A stretch of DNA of 64,000 bases from SZAS-79 sp965279075 (GTDB lineage Bacteria > Pseudomonadota > Gammaproteobacteria > Burkholderiales > SG8-39), in assembly GCA_965279075.1 (NCBI GenBank), contig CBDIHI010000006.1, forward strand, positions 62,001-126,000, read 5' to 3'. This document shows, piece after piece, positions 6,550 to 16,312 of this stretch. How positions within the stretch are numbered: the stretch's first letter is position 1; every line of letters begins with the position of its first letter. Under the pieces are notes generated by a model, which did not search any database, was not told the DNA's origin, and saw nothing but the letters and a program-made list of their open reading frames with translations. The translations under genes and the position numbers were made by a program.

Positions 6550-9228
6550 ATGACCGACCTCTCCGACATCGTTTCCTCCGCCTTCTGGCGGGTCAATCCT
6601 CCCGACGCCGATCCGTCCGAAACGCGTGAATGGCTCGACGCGTTCGACGCGCTCGTCGCGGCGGAGGGCCGCGAACGCGCCACGTTCCTGTTGCGCAAGC
6701 TGTTCGACCATGCGCGCGCGCGGCGCGTGCCCATGCCGCCGGTCATGAACACTTCGTACCGCAACAGCGTGCAGTTGTCGGACCAGCCGCAGTTTCCCGG
6801 CGACCTCGACGTCGAGCAGCGGCTCGGGGCCATCGTGCGCTGGAATGCGATGGCGATGGTGGTGCGCGCCAACCGGGCGCACGCCGAGCTCGGCGGCCAC
6901 ATCGCCAGCTATGCCTCGGCGGCCGACCTGTTCGAGGTCGGCTTCAACCATTTCTTTCGCGCCGGGCAGTCGGGCGACCTCGTGTATTTCCAGCCGCACT
7001 CCGCGCCAGGCGTCTATTCACGCGCGTTCCTCGAGGGTCGCCTGTCCGAGGCGCAGCTCGACAGCTACCGCCGCGAGACCGGGGGCCGCGGGCTCTCCTC
7101 GTACCCGCACCCGTGGCTGATGCCCGATTTCTGGCAGTTCCCCACCGGTTCGATGGGTCTCGGGCCGATCAGCGCCATCTACCAGGCCCGATTCATGCGC
7201 TACCTCGCCGACCGGGGGTTGCTCGACACAGCCGCGCGCAAGGTGTGGGCCTTCGTCGGCGACGGCGAGATGGACGAGCCCGAGTCCCTGGCGGGCCTTT
7301 CGCTCGCGGCGCGGGAAGGCCTCGACAACCTGGTCTTCGTCGTCAACTGCAACCTGCAGCGGCTCGACGGCCCGGTGCGCGGCAACGGCTCGATCGTGCA
7401 GGAGCTCGAAGGCCTGTTCGCGGGCGCCGGCTGGAACGTGGTCAAGCTGCTCTGGGGCTCGGACTGGGACGGGCTCTTCGCGCGCGACGAGGAAGGCGTC
7501 CTGCTCAAGCGCCTGCACGAGACCGTGGATGGCGAATTCCAGACCTACGCCGCCACCGACGGGCGCTTCAACCGCGAACACTTCTTCAACAAGTATCCCG
7601 ACCTGCGGGCGCTGGTCTCGCACATGACCGACGCGGATATCGACCACCTGCGTCGTGGCGGGCACGATGCGGTGAAGATCCATGCGGCCTACGCAGCCGC
7701 GGCGAGCCACAAGGGACGGCCCACCGTGATCCTTGCCCAGACCAAGAAGGGCTACGGCATGGGCGAGTCCGGGCAGGGCAAGATGGGTACGCATCAGCAG
7801 AAGAAGCTCGACGCCGAGGCACTGCGCGCGTTCCGCGACCGCTTCGCATTGCCGCTGTCGGACGAGGACGTGGAGGCCGTGCGCTTCCATACGCCCGGCC
7901 CCGACAGCGCCGAGATCAAGTACCTGCACGCCCGGCGCGAGAAGCTCGGCGGCTACCTGCCGGCGCGCAGCGTCGAGTGCGCGGCAGTCCCGGTACCCCC
8001 GCTGGCCACGTTCGCGCGCCTGCTCGAGGGTACGCACGGCCGCGAGCAGTCCACGACCATGGTGTTCGTGCAGATGCTCTCGCAATTGCTGAAGGACCCG
8101 GAACTCGGCAAGCGGGTGGTGCCCATCGTCGCCGACGAGGCCCGCACTTTCGGCATGCAGAGCCTGTTCCGCCAAGTGGGGATCTACTCGGCCGTCGGCC
8201 AGCTCTACGAGCCCGAGGACAAGGACGAACTGCTCTACTACAAGGAAGCAAAGGACGGCCAGATCCTCGAGGAAGGCATCACCGAGGCCGGCGCGCTGTC
8301 CTCGTGGATCGCGGCGGCCACCAGCTACAGCGCGCATGGCGCCGCGATGCTGCCGTTCTATGTCTACTACTCGATGTTCGGCTTCCAGCGCGTCGGAGAC
8401 CTCATCTGGGCGGCCGCGGACCAGCGCTCCCGGGGCTTCCTCGTCGGCGCGACGGCGGGACGCACCACCCTCTCAGGCGAGGGCCTGCAGCACGAGGACG
8501 GCACCAGCCACCTGGTTGCCTCGACGATCCCGAACCTCCGAGCCTGGGACCCGTGCTTCGGCTACGAGATGACGGTGATCGTGCAGGACGGCGCGCGCCG
8601 CATGGTCGAAGCGAAGGAGGACGTCTTCTATTACCTCACGGTGATGAACGAGAACTACGTCCACCCGGCCATGCCGGCGGGCGCTGAGGCAGGCATCCTG
8701 CGCGGGCTCTACAAACTGCAGGAACGCGCAGAGGCGAATGTGCAACTGCTGGGCGCGGGCACGATCCTGCGCGAGGCGATCGCCGCAGGCGAGCTGTTGG
8801 AAAAGGACTGGGGTATTGCCGCGAACGTCTGGAGCGTCACGAGCTTTTCGGAGCTCGCGCGCGACGGCATCGAGGCCGAGCGCGCCAGCCGCTTCAACCC
8901 GCTCGCCGACAGGAAGGTGTCCTGGGTCGAGCAGCAGCTCTCGGGGACCGAGGGGCCTGTCGTTGCGGCGAGCGACTATGTCCGCGCAGTGGCCGACCTG
9001 ATCCGGTCCAGCGTGCCGCGCAGGTACGTGACGCTTGGCACCGACGGGTTCGGCCGCAGCGACACGCGCGCCGCGCTGCGCGATTTCTTCGAGGTGAGCC
9101 GCGAGCACATCGCGGTAGCGGCCCTGGCGGCATTGGCGGACGAAGGAAAGCTTGATCGGCAGGTGGTTGCGGACGCCATCCGGCGCTACGGTGTTGACGC
9201 CGGCCGGCCGGCGTCCTGGCAGCGTTAG
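6550..9228 (+). CDS. aceE: Pyruvate dehydrogenase E1-type component, homodimeric (AceE/MdeB-like)
   Basis: An 892-residue thiamine diphosphate-dependent 2-oxoacid dehydrogenase E1. The ThDP motif GDGEMDEPE begins at residue 237 and is followed by NCNLQRLDGPVRGNG. The family-typical NTSYRNSVQLSDQPQFPGD and TFGMQSLFRQVGIYS blocks are present. Length fits AceE. No E2 (aceF) or E3 (lpd) gene lies nearby, and the divergent neighbour is an Lrp regulator. It may therefore be a specialised paralogue, for example acting on 2-oxobutyrate like MdeB, that borrows E2/E3 from elsewhere (inference). Its stop overlaps the convergent DUF4337 gene by four bases. Confidence 0.9.
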   Translation: MTDLSDIVSSAFWRVNPPDADPSETREWLDAFDALVAAEGRERATFLLRKLFDHARARRVPMPPVMNTSYRNSVQLSDQPQFPGDLDVEQRLGAIVRWNAMAMVVRANRAHAELGGHIASYASAADLFEVGFNHFFRAGQSGDLVYFQPHSAPGVYSRAFLEGRLSEAQLDSYRRETGGRGLSSYPHPWLMPDFWQFPTGSMGLGPISAIYQARFMRYLADRGLLDTAARKVWAFVGDGEMDEPESLAGLSLAAREGLDNLVFVVNCNLQRLDGPVRGNGSIVQELEGLFAGAGWNVVKLLWGSDWDGLFARDEEGVLLKRLHETVDGEFQTYAATDGRFNREHFFNKYPDLRALVSHMTDADIDHLRRGGHDAVKIHAAYAAAASHKGRPTVILAQTKKGYGMGESGQGKMGTHQQKKLDAEALRAFRDRFALPLSDEDVEAVRFHTPGPDSAEIKYLHARREKLGGYLPARSVECAAVPVPPLATFARLLEGTHGREQSTTMVFVQMLSQLLKDPELGKRVVPIVADEARTFGMQSLFRQVGIYSAVGQLYEPEDKDELLYYKEAKDGQILEEGITEAGALSSWIAAATSYSAHGAAMLPFYVYYSMFGFQRVGDLIWAAADQRSRGFLVGATAGRTTLSGEGLQHEDGTSHLVASTIPNLRAWDPCFGYEMTVIVQDGARRMVEAKEDVFYYLTVMNENYVHPAMPAGAEAGILRGLYKLQERAEANVQLLGAGTILREAIAAGELLEKDWGIAANVWSVTSFSELARDGIEAERASRFNPLADRKVSWVEQQLSGTEGPVVAASDYVRAVADLIRSSVPRRYVTLGTDGFGRSDTRAALRDFFEVSREHIAVAALAALADEGKLDRQVVADAIRRYGVDAGRPASWQR

Positions 9229-9776
9229 AAGAGGTGCACCGCCATCGGCCAGAAGTAGCCGATCAGGCAGAAGCCGACAGCCGCGACACCCAGCAGCGCC
9301 GAGGCCCAGCCGAGCGCAATGACGCCGGTGATGACTTCCGCGGAGGCGAGCACGATCGCGATCTGCACTGCGGCTGAGGCCACCTCGTAGTGGTGGTAGG
9401 CCGCGAGCGACTGGTCCCGTTTACCCTCGGCCTGCTTGGCCCGCGCCATGAGCTCCTTGCGGCCTTCGCCCTTGTCGGGCTCCGATTCGTACCGGTCGGC
9501 GGTCTTGCGCCATGTGTCGATCTGCTTCTTTTCGGCCTCCGTGCCCTTCTGCCCGGTCTGCGCGCTGAGCAGGTCGGCGGCCGTGCGCATGGTGGTCTGG
9601 CGGATCGTTTTCGCCTGGTAGAACGACCACAGGTTCGAGGCTTCGATGTTCAGGCTGAGCGCCGCGGTCTGGGCGCCCTTGCCGAGCGTCTCGGAAAAGG
9701 CGAGGACGACGGCGAGGATCGCGATCTGCAGCGCGATCTTCTTGTTGGACGGGTCGACGTGCGCGCCACCTGACAT
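9225..9776 (-). CDS. DUF4337 family membrane protein
   Basis: A 183-residue protein with one hydrophobic helix near residues 13-33 (IALQIAILAVVLAFSE), a long charged helical middle (about 60-125, TEAEKKQIDTWRKTADRYES) and two C-terminal membrane helices. The segment SLNIEASNLWSFYQAKTIRQ is the DUF4337 signature. Function is unknown in the family. It is probably an inner-membrane protein with a cytoplasmic or periplasmic coiled region. It is a single gene between the convergent aceE and the downstream end of the transglutaminase operon. Confidence 0.8.
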   Translation of the reverse strand: MSGGAHVDPSNKKIALQIAILAVVLAFSETLGKGAQTAALSLNIEASNLWSFYQAKTIRQTTMRTAADLLSAQTGQKGTEAEKKQIDTWRKTADRYESEPDKGEGRKELMARAKQAEGKRDQSLAAYHHYEVASAAVQIAIVLASAEVITGVIALGWASALLGVAAVGFCLIGYFWPMAVHLF

Positions 9777-9806
9777 GGGCTACCTCCTGTTGTAAGCAGC
9801 GCTATT

Positions 9807-11834
9807 TTACGCGCGCCGTATGACAGGCAGCATCCCGGCGCACCCCGACGAGAGCACCGCCCGCTCTTGCGCCGGGAGTCCCGCGGGGTCGAAGCGATAT
9901 CGGTAGTGCAGTCCGGCGAGCCGGGCGAGTTCGGCACGCACACCCGATTCGAGCGAGGCGGTGGCGCGTGGCAGCCAGTCGAGCACCGGCTCGCTTGCCC
10001 GGCGCGGCACGCGCTTCGCAAGCGCCTTCTCTACAGCGTAGAACTCCGAGTCGTCGCCGGGCCTTGCGGTGCGGCCGATCCCGGCACGCTGGGCGAGGCG
10101 CACGAGGCCGCCTTCGCTGACCAGCTTCCAGACGAGGATCACCGCGGCGAGCGCCACCACGACCCAGGCGGCGATCTTGGTCTCGCTGCCGTCGCGCGTG
10201 GTCCAGCGGAACCCCGCCCAGCGCAGGAAGTCGGCGATCTTCTGCCCGAACGGCGCGAGCGACTCCTCCTCGGCGAACCACGCCGCGGGCGTCGTGTCGA
10301 CGTCGGTCCAGCGGCCGTCCACGTAGGCGCGCGCCCACGCGTGGGAGTGGCGCTCCCTCACGATCCAGGCCTCCTCCCAGGTGCTCCAGTCCTGGATCGA
10401 GTAGCCGGTCGCGTACCGCGCGGGGATGCCCGCGACCCTGAGCAGGAGCGTCGTCGCAGTGGCGAAGTATTCGCAATGGCCGCGGTGCGTGGTGTTGAGG
10501 AACTCGGCGAGCGGCGTCTCGCTGCCCGGCACCAGGTCGGTGAACGCGTGGTTGCGCACGGTCGAGTACTCGTAGCCCGAGAAGTGCGCGGTCACGCGCT
10601 TCAGTGCCGCCGCCGGCGACATGCCCTCCAGCCCGAGTTGCCGGGCCACGGCTTCGAGCGCGGGACGCTCTCGGTCCGGCACGTGCAGGTCCTCCGCGCT
10701 GGCCGCGGCGTAGCCGGGCGGCGCGACCGGGTCGTCGGTGCTGTAGAGCGAGTAGTAGAACGTCCACGGCACTTCCATCTCCGCCTGCACGGCCCCGAGC
10801 GGGTTGCTGCGCACGCGGCTGGCGACGAGGTCGCTGACTGCCGCGGTGTTGAGCGGCAGGGCCAGCAGCGTCCGCCCGCCCGAGACGCGCTGCGAGACTT
10901 TGAGGCGGTGCGCGTCTGCAGGCGCGTCCGGCGCGGCGCGGCCGCCCAGTGCGAAGACCGTGCCGTCGCCGCGGCTGTTGAGCGCTTCGAGGTTGCCCTG
11001 GCGCGCAAGCCACGTCGTCCCCGCGTAATGGTTGTAGCTCGCCCGGTGCAGCAGCTCGGGCCTGTCCTTGCCGTCCCGGCTGGCATAGACGCGCATGACG
11101 ATCGCGTCCTCGGCCTTGAGCCGGCCGAGCTCGCCGATGCGCGTGGAACTCCGGTACGGGTCGAGCAGCGGTCCGCTCAGCTGCCAGTCGATGATCCAGT
11201 CCTCGACCAGGGTCTGAAGCGTGTAGAGCCCGGCCTGCGTGCCGAACCCGGCCGCGACCGCGACGGACAAGGCGAACAGCCAGGGTGCGACACCGACGCG
11301 CGAAGGCTTGATGCGTACCAATGCCGCGGCGACGATCACCACGATGCCGGCGAAATAGCCGTACCCCGGCTGGTTGGCCATGCCGGAAGCGATCAGGATC
11401 ATTGCGAGGTAGGGGCCGGTCAGGTCGACCGGCCAGTCCTTCACCCTCTCGCCGCGGGCCTTCAGCTTCCTCAGGTACCGGAACAGCGCGGTGAGGGGGA
11501 CGCGGCCCTCCACGCACATCGTCTGCGCGAGCATCAGCGGCAGCGCGACGCCGGGCAGCCACACGAGCGACTGGTGAACGCCCGCGCGCAGGTTCTCGGT
11601 CGCGATCAGCGAGGCCGCCACCGCGATGTACAGGATCATCGTCAGGTCCGCGATGCGGTGCTGGTCGCGCTCGGACAAGTCGAGCCGCAATCGCGTGAAC
11701 ACAGGCAGCAGCATGGCCAGCGCGAATCCCGCCGCGGCCCAGCCGCTCTTCGTCTGCCAGCCCCAGAAGGCCAGCGCCACCGCGAGCAGCACGGGCTGGA
11801 CCTGGAACCTTGCGGAAGCGGGCGCGTCGGTCAT
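9807..11834 (-). CDS. TgpA-like membrane transglutaminase (DUF3488 + transglutaminase domain)
   Basis: A 675-residue protein. About six membrane helices (residues 15-230) are followed by a periplasmic transglutaminase-like fold and one more membrane helix near residue 560. The catalytic triad is visible: Cys454 in HRGHCEYFATA, His498 in HSHAW, and Asp in the WTDVDTTP segment. The start is the ATG five bases after the DUF58 stop; a longer frame upstream is only antisense-like read-through of DUF58. It is the third gene of a MoxR-DUF58-transglutaminase operon, a common set thought to handle envelope protein processing. The substrate is unknown. Confidence 0.85.
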   Translation of the reverse strand: MTDAPASARFQVQPVLLAVALAFWGWQTKSGWAAAGFALAMLLPVFTRLRLDLSERDQHRIADLTMILYIAVAASLIATENLRAGVHQSLVWLPGVALPLMLAQTMCVEGRVPLTALFRYLRKLKARGERVKDWPVDLTGPYLAMILIASGMANQPGYGYFAGIVVIVAAALVRIKPSRVGVAPWLFALSVAVAAGFGTQAGLYTLQTLVEDWIIDWQLSGPLLDPYRSSTRIGELGRLKAEDAIVMRVYASRDGKDRPELLHRASYNHYAGTTWLARQGNLEALNSRGDGTVFALGGRAAPDAPADAHRLKVSQRVSGGRTLLALPLNTAAVSDLVASRVRSNPLGAVQAEMEVPWTFYYSLYSTDDPVAPPGYAAASAEDLHVPDRERPALEAVARQLGLEGMSPAAALKRVTAHFSGYEYSTVRNHAFTDLVPGSETPLAEFLNTTHRGHCEYFATATTLLLRVAGIPARYATGYSIQDWSTWEEAWIVRERHSHAWARAYVDGRWTDVDTTPAAWFAEEESLAPFGQKIADFLRWAGFRWTTRDGSETKIAAWVVVALAAVILVWKLVSEGGLVRLAQRAGIGRTARPGDDSEFYAVEKALAKRVPRRASEPVLDWLPRATASLESGVRAELARLAGLHYRYRFDPAGLPAQERAVLSSGCAGMLPVIRRA

Positions 11835-11839
11835 GTGGG

Positions 11840-13159
11840 TCAGGCGAGCTTCATCAGGCCGGCCTCGACCTTGCCCGGCTGCAGCACGAGCAGGCCTTCG
11901 GCGTCCGCAGGCGGCGTATCGGCCACCAGCAGCACGCGCACGCCGAGGCCCGAGGCGGTGAGCGCCGAGACGAGCTTCTTGCGTGGCTCGTCCCACGCGA
12001 GCAGCACGAACACGGCCGAGGACAGCGTGCCGCGCATGGCAAGCACCTCGCGCGCGAGCTGGTCGAAGTCCTCCGGCCGCGAAGGTTCGAGGCCCGCGAG
12101 GATCTCCAGCAGGTGGATGTTGGACGCCTCGCCGCGGCCGGCGGTATGGCACTCGGGCTGCCCGGCGACGAACACCAGGTCGAGCAGCGACTCCTGCGTG
12201 TCGATCGTGTAGACGAACGACGCGGCGATCGACACGGCTTCCTCGAAGGCCTCGGTCTCGCCCGCCGCGCCGGTGTCCAGCACCAGCGCATGGCGCTCGA
12301 AGAACTCGGTTTCGAACTCCTTCACCACCGGCTCGCCGGTGCGCGCGAAGCTTTTCCAGTGCACCCGCCTGAGGCTGTCCCCAGGCCGGTACTCGCGCAG
12401 CGACAGGAACTCCTCCGAGTCACCGATCGAAGAGGCCAGCGCGTGCCCTCCGGGCTGCAGCAGCCGCTGCGCTGGCAGCAACACCTGCGGGAGCCGGTAG
12501 CGCTTGGGCAGCACGACCAGGCGATCCGCCAGCGGCACGCGCTCGCGCCCATAGGCCAGGCCGAACACGTCGGGCCGCACCACGTCGATGCCGCCGAAAG
12601 ACAGCACGCCGCGCCGGCGCGGCACGAGGCTGGCTCGCACCTCGGCCTGGGCGCCGGGCGGCATCAGGGCGAGCGCGCCACACTTGGCGCTCTCCGGCAG
12701 CCTGCGCTCGACGAGGTGCCGCCAGCGGAAGTAACCGCCCTTGCGGTCGACCCAGTTGCGCTCGGCGGCGCGCGGGTCGCGCGCGCGCCGGAACTCGGCA
12801 TAGGTCGGCTGGACGTTGGCGAAGCGCTCCTTCACCTCGATGTCGGCCAGCGGCCGGGCGCCTGCGTTGCCGACCACGATGCGGTAGCCGAGCTCCTCCC
12901 CGGCGGTTGCGAATCGCGGCAGGCTGCGGCGAACCTGGACCCGCGCGCGGAACAGCATGCTCAGCACGGCCGACAGGGCCAGCATTGCGGCGAGCAGCGA
13001 AAACACCTGCGAGGAGAGCGACTGGTGGGTGTCGAGGCCCACGACGGCGGCCATGAAGGCGGTGATCGCGGCGAGCCGGCCGGCGCCCGTAAGGCGCTCG
13101 CGCACGAACCCGTCGAAAGCAGTGACCAGGCGCAGCAGCGTGTAGTGGAACCGCCGCAT
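11840..13159 (-). CDS. DUF58 domain protein
   Basis: A 439-residue protein with two N-terminal hydrophobic helices (about residues 28-66) and a C-terminal DUF58 domain of von Willebrand A-like fold, recognised by the FLSLREYRPGDSLRRVHWK block. It lies between moxR and the transglutaminase gene with short gaps (11 and 5 bases). Proteins of this kind act with MoxR ATPases, which are thought to load metal or remodel VWA-type partners. Its specific role here is not known. Confidence 0.85.
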   Translation of the reverse strand: MRRFHYTLLRLVTAFDGFVRERLTGAGRLAAITAFMAAVVGLDTHQSLSSQVFSLLAAMLALSAVLSMLFRARVQVRRSLPRFATAGEELGYRIVVGNAGARPLADIEVKERFANVQPTYAEFRRARDPRAAERNWVDRKGGYFRWRHLVERRLPESAKCGALALMPPGAQAEVRASLVPRRRGVLSFGGIDVVRPDVFGLAYGRERVPLADRLVVLPKRYRLPQVLLPAQRLLQPGGHALASSIGDSEEFLSLREYRPGDSLRRVHWKSFARTGEPVVKEFETEFFERHALVLDTGAAGETEAFEEAVSIAASFVYTIDTQESLLDLVFVAGQPECHTAGRGEASNIHLLEILAGLEPSRPEDFDQLAREVLAMRGTLSSAVFVLLAWDEPRKKLVSALTASGLGVRVLLVADTPPADAEGLLVLQPGKVEAGLMKLA

Positions 13160-13170
13160 CGCGGGCTCCC

Positions 13171-14142
13171 CTAGGCCGGCACCGGGACCGAGTCGAGCGC
13201 GTCGGCGACGATGGACGCGCCGCTCGCGCCCGCGTACCGCGCCTGCGGCTGCAGCACGATGCGGTGGGCGAGCACGCTCCGCGCGGCCTCGCGCACGTGC
13301 TCGGGCCGCACGAACGATTCGCCGTCGATCAGCGCGAGCGCCCGGGCCGCCTGCGTCAGCGCGATCGACGCGCGCGGACCGCAGCCGAGCTGTACCGAGG
13401 GCGCCTCGCGGGTGGCGTGCGCCAGCGCGACGATGTAGGCCTTGAGTTCCTCGGCGATTCGCACGGCGTGCGCCGCGGCGCGAGCGCCGAGCACTTCGAC
13501 GTGGCTCGCGACCGGTCCGATGGACGCGAGGGGGTGCTCGTGCTCCTGGGCGGTCAGCATCGCCACCTCCATGGCCGCGTCGACGTAGCCCAGCGAAAGG
13601 CGCATCGCGAAGCGGTCCATTTGCGCCTCGGGCAGCGGGTAGGTCCCGCGGAACTCCACCGGGTTCTGCGTGGCCATCACGAAGAACAGCGGGTCCAGCC
13701 GGTGCGTGCGCCCCTCTACGGTGACCTGTCCCTCGCCCATGACCTCGAGCAGGGCGGACTGCGTGCGGGGGCTCGCCCGGTTGATCTCGTCGGCCAGCAG
13801 GATGCTGGTGAACACGGGCCCGTCGCGGAACTCGAAGTTCTGGTCGCGCGGGTTGTAGACCGAGACCCCGAGGATGTCCGAGGGCAGCAGGTCCGGCGTG
13901 AACTGGATGCGGGCGAAAGGCGCGCCGATCGACTGCGCCAGCGCCTTGGCCAGAGTGGTCTTGCCCGTGCCGGGCACGTCCTCGATCAGCACGTGGCCGC
14001 CTGCGGCGAAGGCGGCGAGGAGCTTGCGGATCGAGGCGTGCTGGCCCTGCAGCACCCGCTCGATGTTGCCGGCAACCCGTCCCAGCACCTCACGGGCTTC
14101 GGCGGCGGGCAGCGGCGGGACGGGCGCGGGCGTGGCGGTCAT
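13171..14142 (-). CDS. MoxR family AAA+ ATPase
   Basis: A 323-residue chaperone-like ATPase. Walker A is EDVPGTGKTT (residues 54-63), Walker B is ILLADEI (about 114-120), and sensor 1 is in FFVMATQNPVE. The C-terminal lid region ends near GASIVADAL. It is the first gene of the MoxR-DUF58-transglutaminase operon. The 110-base gap before it is the first place a promoter could lie, although no clear -35/-10 pair was found. Confidence 0.9.
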   Translation of the reverse strand: MTATPAPVPPLPAAEAREVLGRVAGNIERVLQGQHASIRKLLAAFAAGGHVLIEDVPGTGKTTLAKALAQSIGAPFARIQFTPDLLPSDILGVSVYNPRDQNFEFRDGPVFTSILLADEINRASPRTQSALLEVMGEGQVTVEGRTHRLDPLFFVMATQNPVEFRGTYPLPEAQMDRFAMRLSLGYVDAAMEVAMLTAQEHEHPLASIGPVASHVEVLGARAAAHAVRIAEELKAYIVALAHATREAPSVQLGCGPRASIALTQAARALALIDGESFVRPEHVREAARSVLAHRIVLQPQARYAGASGASIVADALDSVPVPA

Positions 14143-14252
14143 GGGAGGATCCGGCCCGGTCAGGTTCCGGTAAAGTTTAACATTATGGTAACAACCTCAA
14201 GAACTGTGGCCGGCCTCATGTCAGTTTACATTCCTGTTTTGGCAATAAAACC

Positions 14253-16274
14253 CTACAGGGACGCGGCCAGTTTTGCGCCTTCCAGCATGGCCCGCTTGGC
14301 GTCCAGCTCACCCGCTTCGCGCGCCCCGCCGATCAGGTGAGGCGCCTTGCCGCGGGCGGTCAGGGCGTCCAGCAGGTCGCGCTTGGGATCCTGGCCCGCG
14401 CACAGTATGACTGTGTCGGCCGGGATGCAGGATTCCTTACCGTCGACGGCCACATGCACGCCCGCATCGTCGATCCTGCGGTACTCGACTCCCTTGACCA
14501 TCTGTACGCCGTTGCGGGCGAGTTCGATGCGATGCACCCATCCCGTGGACAGGCCCAGCGTCTTGCCGAAAGACGAGTCCGAGCGCTTCAGCATGGTGAT
14601 GCGGTGGGCCGGGTGCGGCGCCTCCGGGCCCTTGGGGTCCAGCCCGCCGGGAATCTCCCCCGCTTCGGTGATGCCCCAATGTGCCGCGAAGGCCTTGGGG
14701 TCGGTCTGCGAGTGGCCGTTCTTCTCCAGCAGGTAGAGCGCGATGTCGAAGCCGATCCCGCCGGCGCCGATGATCACCACGTTCTTGCCGACCTTCACGC
14801 GGCCCTGCAGCACGTCCACGTAGCCCGCGACCTTGGGATGGTCGATGCCGGGAATCGCGGGCGTGCGCGGGTCGATCCCGGTGGCGAGCACGACCTCGTC
14901 GTATCCGGCGAGGTCCGTGTCCGTGGCGGCCTGCCCGAGTTTCACGCTGACACCAGCCCGCCTGATGCGCTCGGCGTAGTAGGCGACGCTTTCCGAGAAT
15001 TCCTGCTTGCCGGGGATGCGCGTGGCGAGGTTGAACTGGCCGCCCAGCGTTGCGCTTTTCTCGTACAGCGTGACCGCATGGCCGCGCTCCGCGGCGATCG
15101 AGGCACACGACAGCCCGGCCGGCCCGCCGCCGACGACCGCTACGCGTTTCTTCGACGTCACCGGCAGGTACGCGAGCTGTGTCTCGCGCCCGGCCCGCGG
15201 GTTCACGAGGCACGAGGCGAACTGGCCCGAGAAGATATGGTCGAGGCACGCCTGGTTGCAGGCGATGCAGATGTTGATGCCGGCGCGATCGCCCGCCTTC
15301 GACTTGTTGGCGAACTCGGCGTCCGCCAGCATGCTGCGCGCGAGCGAGACCATGTCGGCGTCGCCGCGGGCGATGATGTCCTCGCCGATCTCGGGCGCGT
15401 TAATGCGGTTGGAGGCGATCAGCGGCAGCTTCACCGCCTCGCGCAGCCGCCGCGTGACCCAGGCGAAGCCGCCGCGCGGCACCGCCTGCGCGATGGTCGG
15501 GATGCGGGCCTCGTGCCAGCCGATGCCGGTGTTGAGGATCGTGGCGCCGGCCGCTTCGATCGCGCGGGCGACGGCGAGGATCTCTTCGGTCGTCTGCCCG
15601 CCCTCCACGAGCTCAAGCGCGGAAATGCGGTAGATGATGATGAAGTCGGGTCCTACTGCGGCGCGCGTGCGACGCACGACTTCCACGCCGAAGCGCATGC
15701 GGTTTTCAAGGCTCCCGCCCCAGTCGTCCTTGCGCTGGTTGGTGCGGTGAGCGAGGAACTGCGTGATCAGGTAGCCCTCGGAGCCCATGATCTCCACGCC
15801 GTCGTAACCGGCTTCGCGCGCGAGTACGGCCGAGCGGGCAAAGGCTTCGATCGTGGTTTCGATCTCCGCCGCAGTCATCTCGCGCGGCGTGAGGGGGTTG
15901 ATCGGCGAGCGGATGGGCGACGGGGCTACGAGCCCGGGGTTCTTGCCGTAGCGGCCGGCGTGCAGGATCTGCAGGCAGATGCGGCCGCCAGCGTCGTGCA
16001 CGGCTTTCGGCAGTGGCTTGTGGCGGTCACGGTCGGCTGTGCTTGCCATCTCCGCCGGGTGGGGGCTCAGGTTGCCGGCGCTGTCGGGCGAGAAACCGCC
16101 GGTGACGATCAATGCCGCGCCGCCGGCGGCGCGCTCGGCGTAGAAGGCGGCCAGCCGTTCCATGCCACCGGGCATTTCCTCCAGCCCGGTGTGCATCGAG
16201 CCCATCATGATGCGGTTGGGAAGCGTGACGAAGCCGAGATCGAGCGGCTGGAACAGATGCGGATACGCTGGCAT
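14253..16274 (-). CDS. fadH: NADPH-dependent 2,4-dienoyl-CoA reductase
   Basis: A 673-residue iron-sulfur flavoprotein that reduces 2,4-dienoyl-CoA during beta-oxidation of unsaturated fatty acids. An N-terminal Old Yellow Enzyme-type barrel (FQPLDLGFVTLPNRIMMGSM start) is followed by the [4Fe-4S] cysteines C336, C339, C343 and C355. FAD and NADPH Rossmann domains follow (VAVVGGGPAGLSCA and VVIIGAGGIGFD). The start at 16274 has a GGAGGG Shine-Dalgarno; a longer frame upstream overlaps the ada-like gene and is not used. Related family members (trimethylamine dehydrogenase, enoate reductases) are an alternative, but length and order match FadH. Confidence 0.87.
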   Translation of the reverse strand: MPAYPHLFQPLDLGFVTLPNRIMMGSMHTGLEEMPGGMERLAAFYAERAAGGAALIVTGGFSPDSAGNLSPHPAEMASTADRDRHKPLPKAVHDAGGRICLQILHAGRYGKNPGLVAPSPIRSPINPLTPREMTAAEIETTIEAFARSAVLAREAGYDGVEIMGSEGYLITQFLAHRTNQRKDDWGGSLENRMRFGVEVVRRTRAAVGPDFIIIYRISALELVEGGQTTEEILAVARAIEAAGATILNTGIGWHEARIPTIAQAVPRGGFAWVTRRLREAVKLPLIASNRINAPEIGEDIIARGDADMVSLARSMLADAEFANKSKAGDRAGINICIACNQACLDHIFSGQFASCLVNPRAGRETQLAYLPVTSKKRVAVVGGGPAGLSCASIAAERGHAVTLYEKSATLGGQFNLATRIPGKQEFSESVAYYAERIRRAGVSVKLGQAATDTDLAGYDEVVLATGIDPRTPAIPGIDHPKVAGYVDVLQGRVKVGKNVVIIGAGGIGFDIALYLLEKNGHSQTDPKAFAAHWGITEAGEIPGGLDPKGPEAPHPAHRITMLKRSDSSFGKTLGLSTGWVHRIELARNGVQMVKGVEYRRIDDAGVHVAVDGKESCIPADTVILCAGQDPKRDLLDALTARGKAPHLIGGAREAGELDAKRAMLEGAKLAASL

Positions 16275-16312
16275 GGACCCTCCCTTGGGAGGGCAGATTG
16301 TATCCGGAGTAC

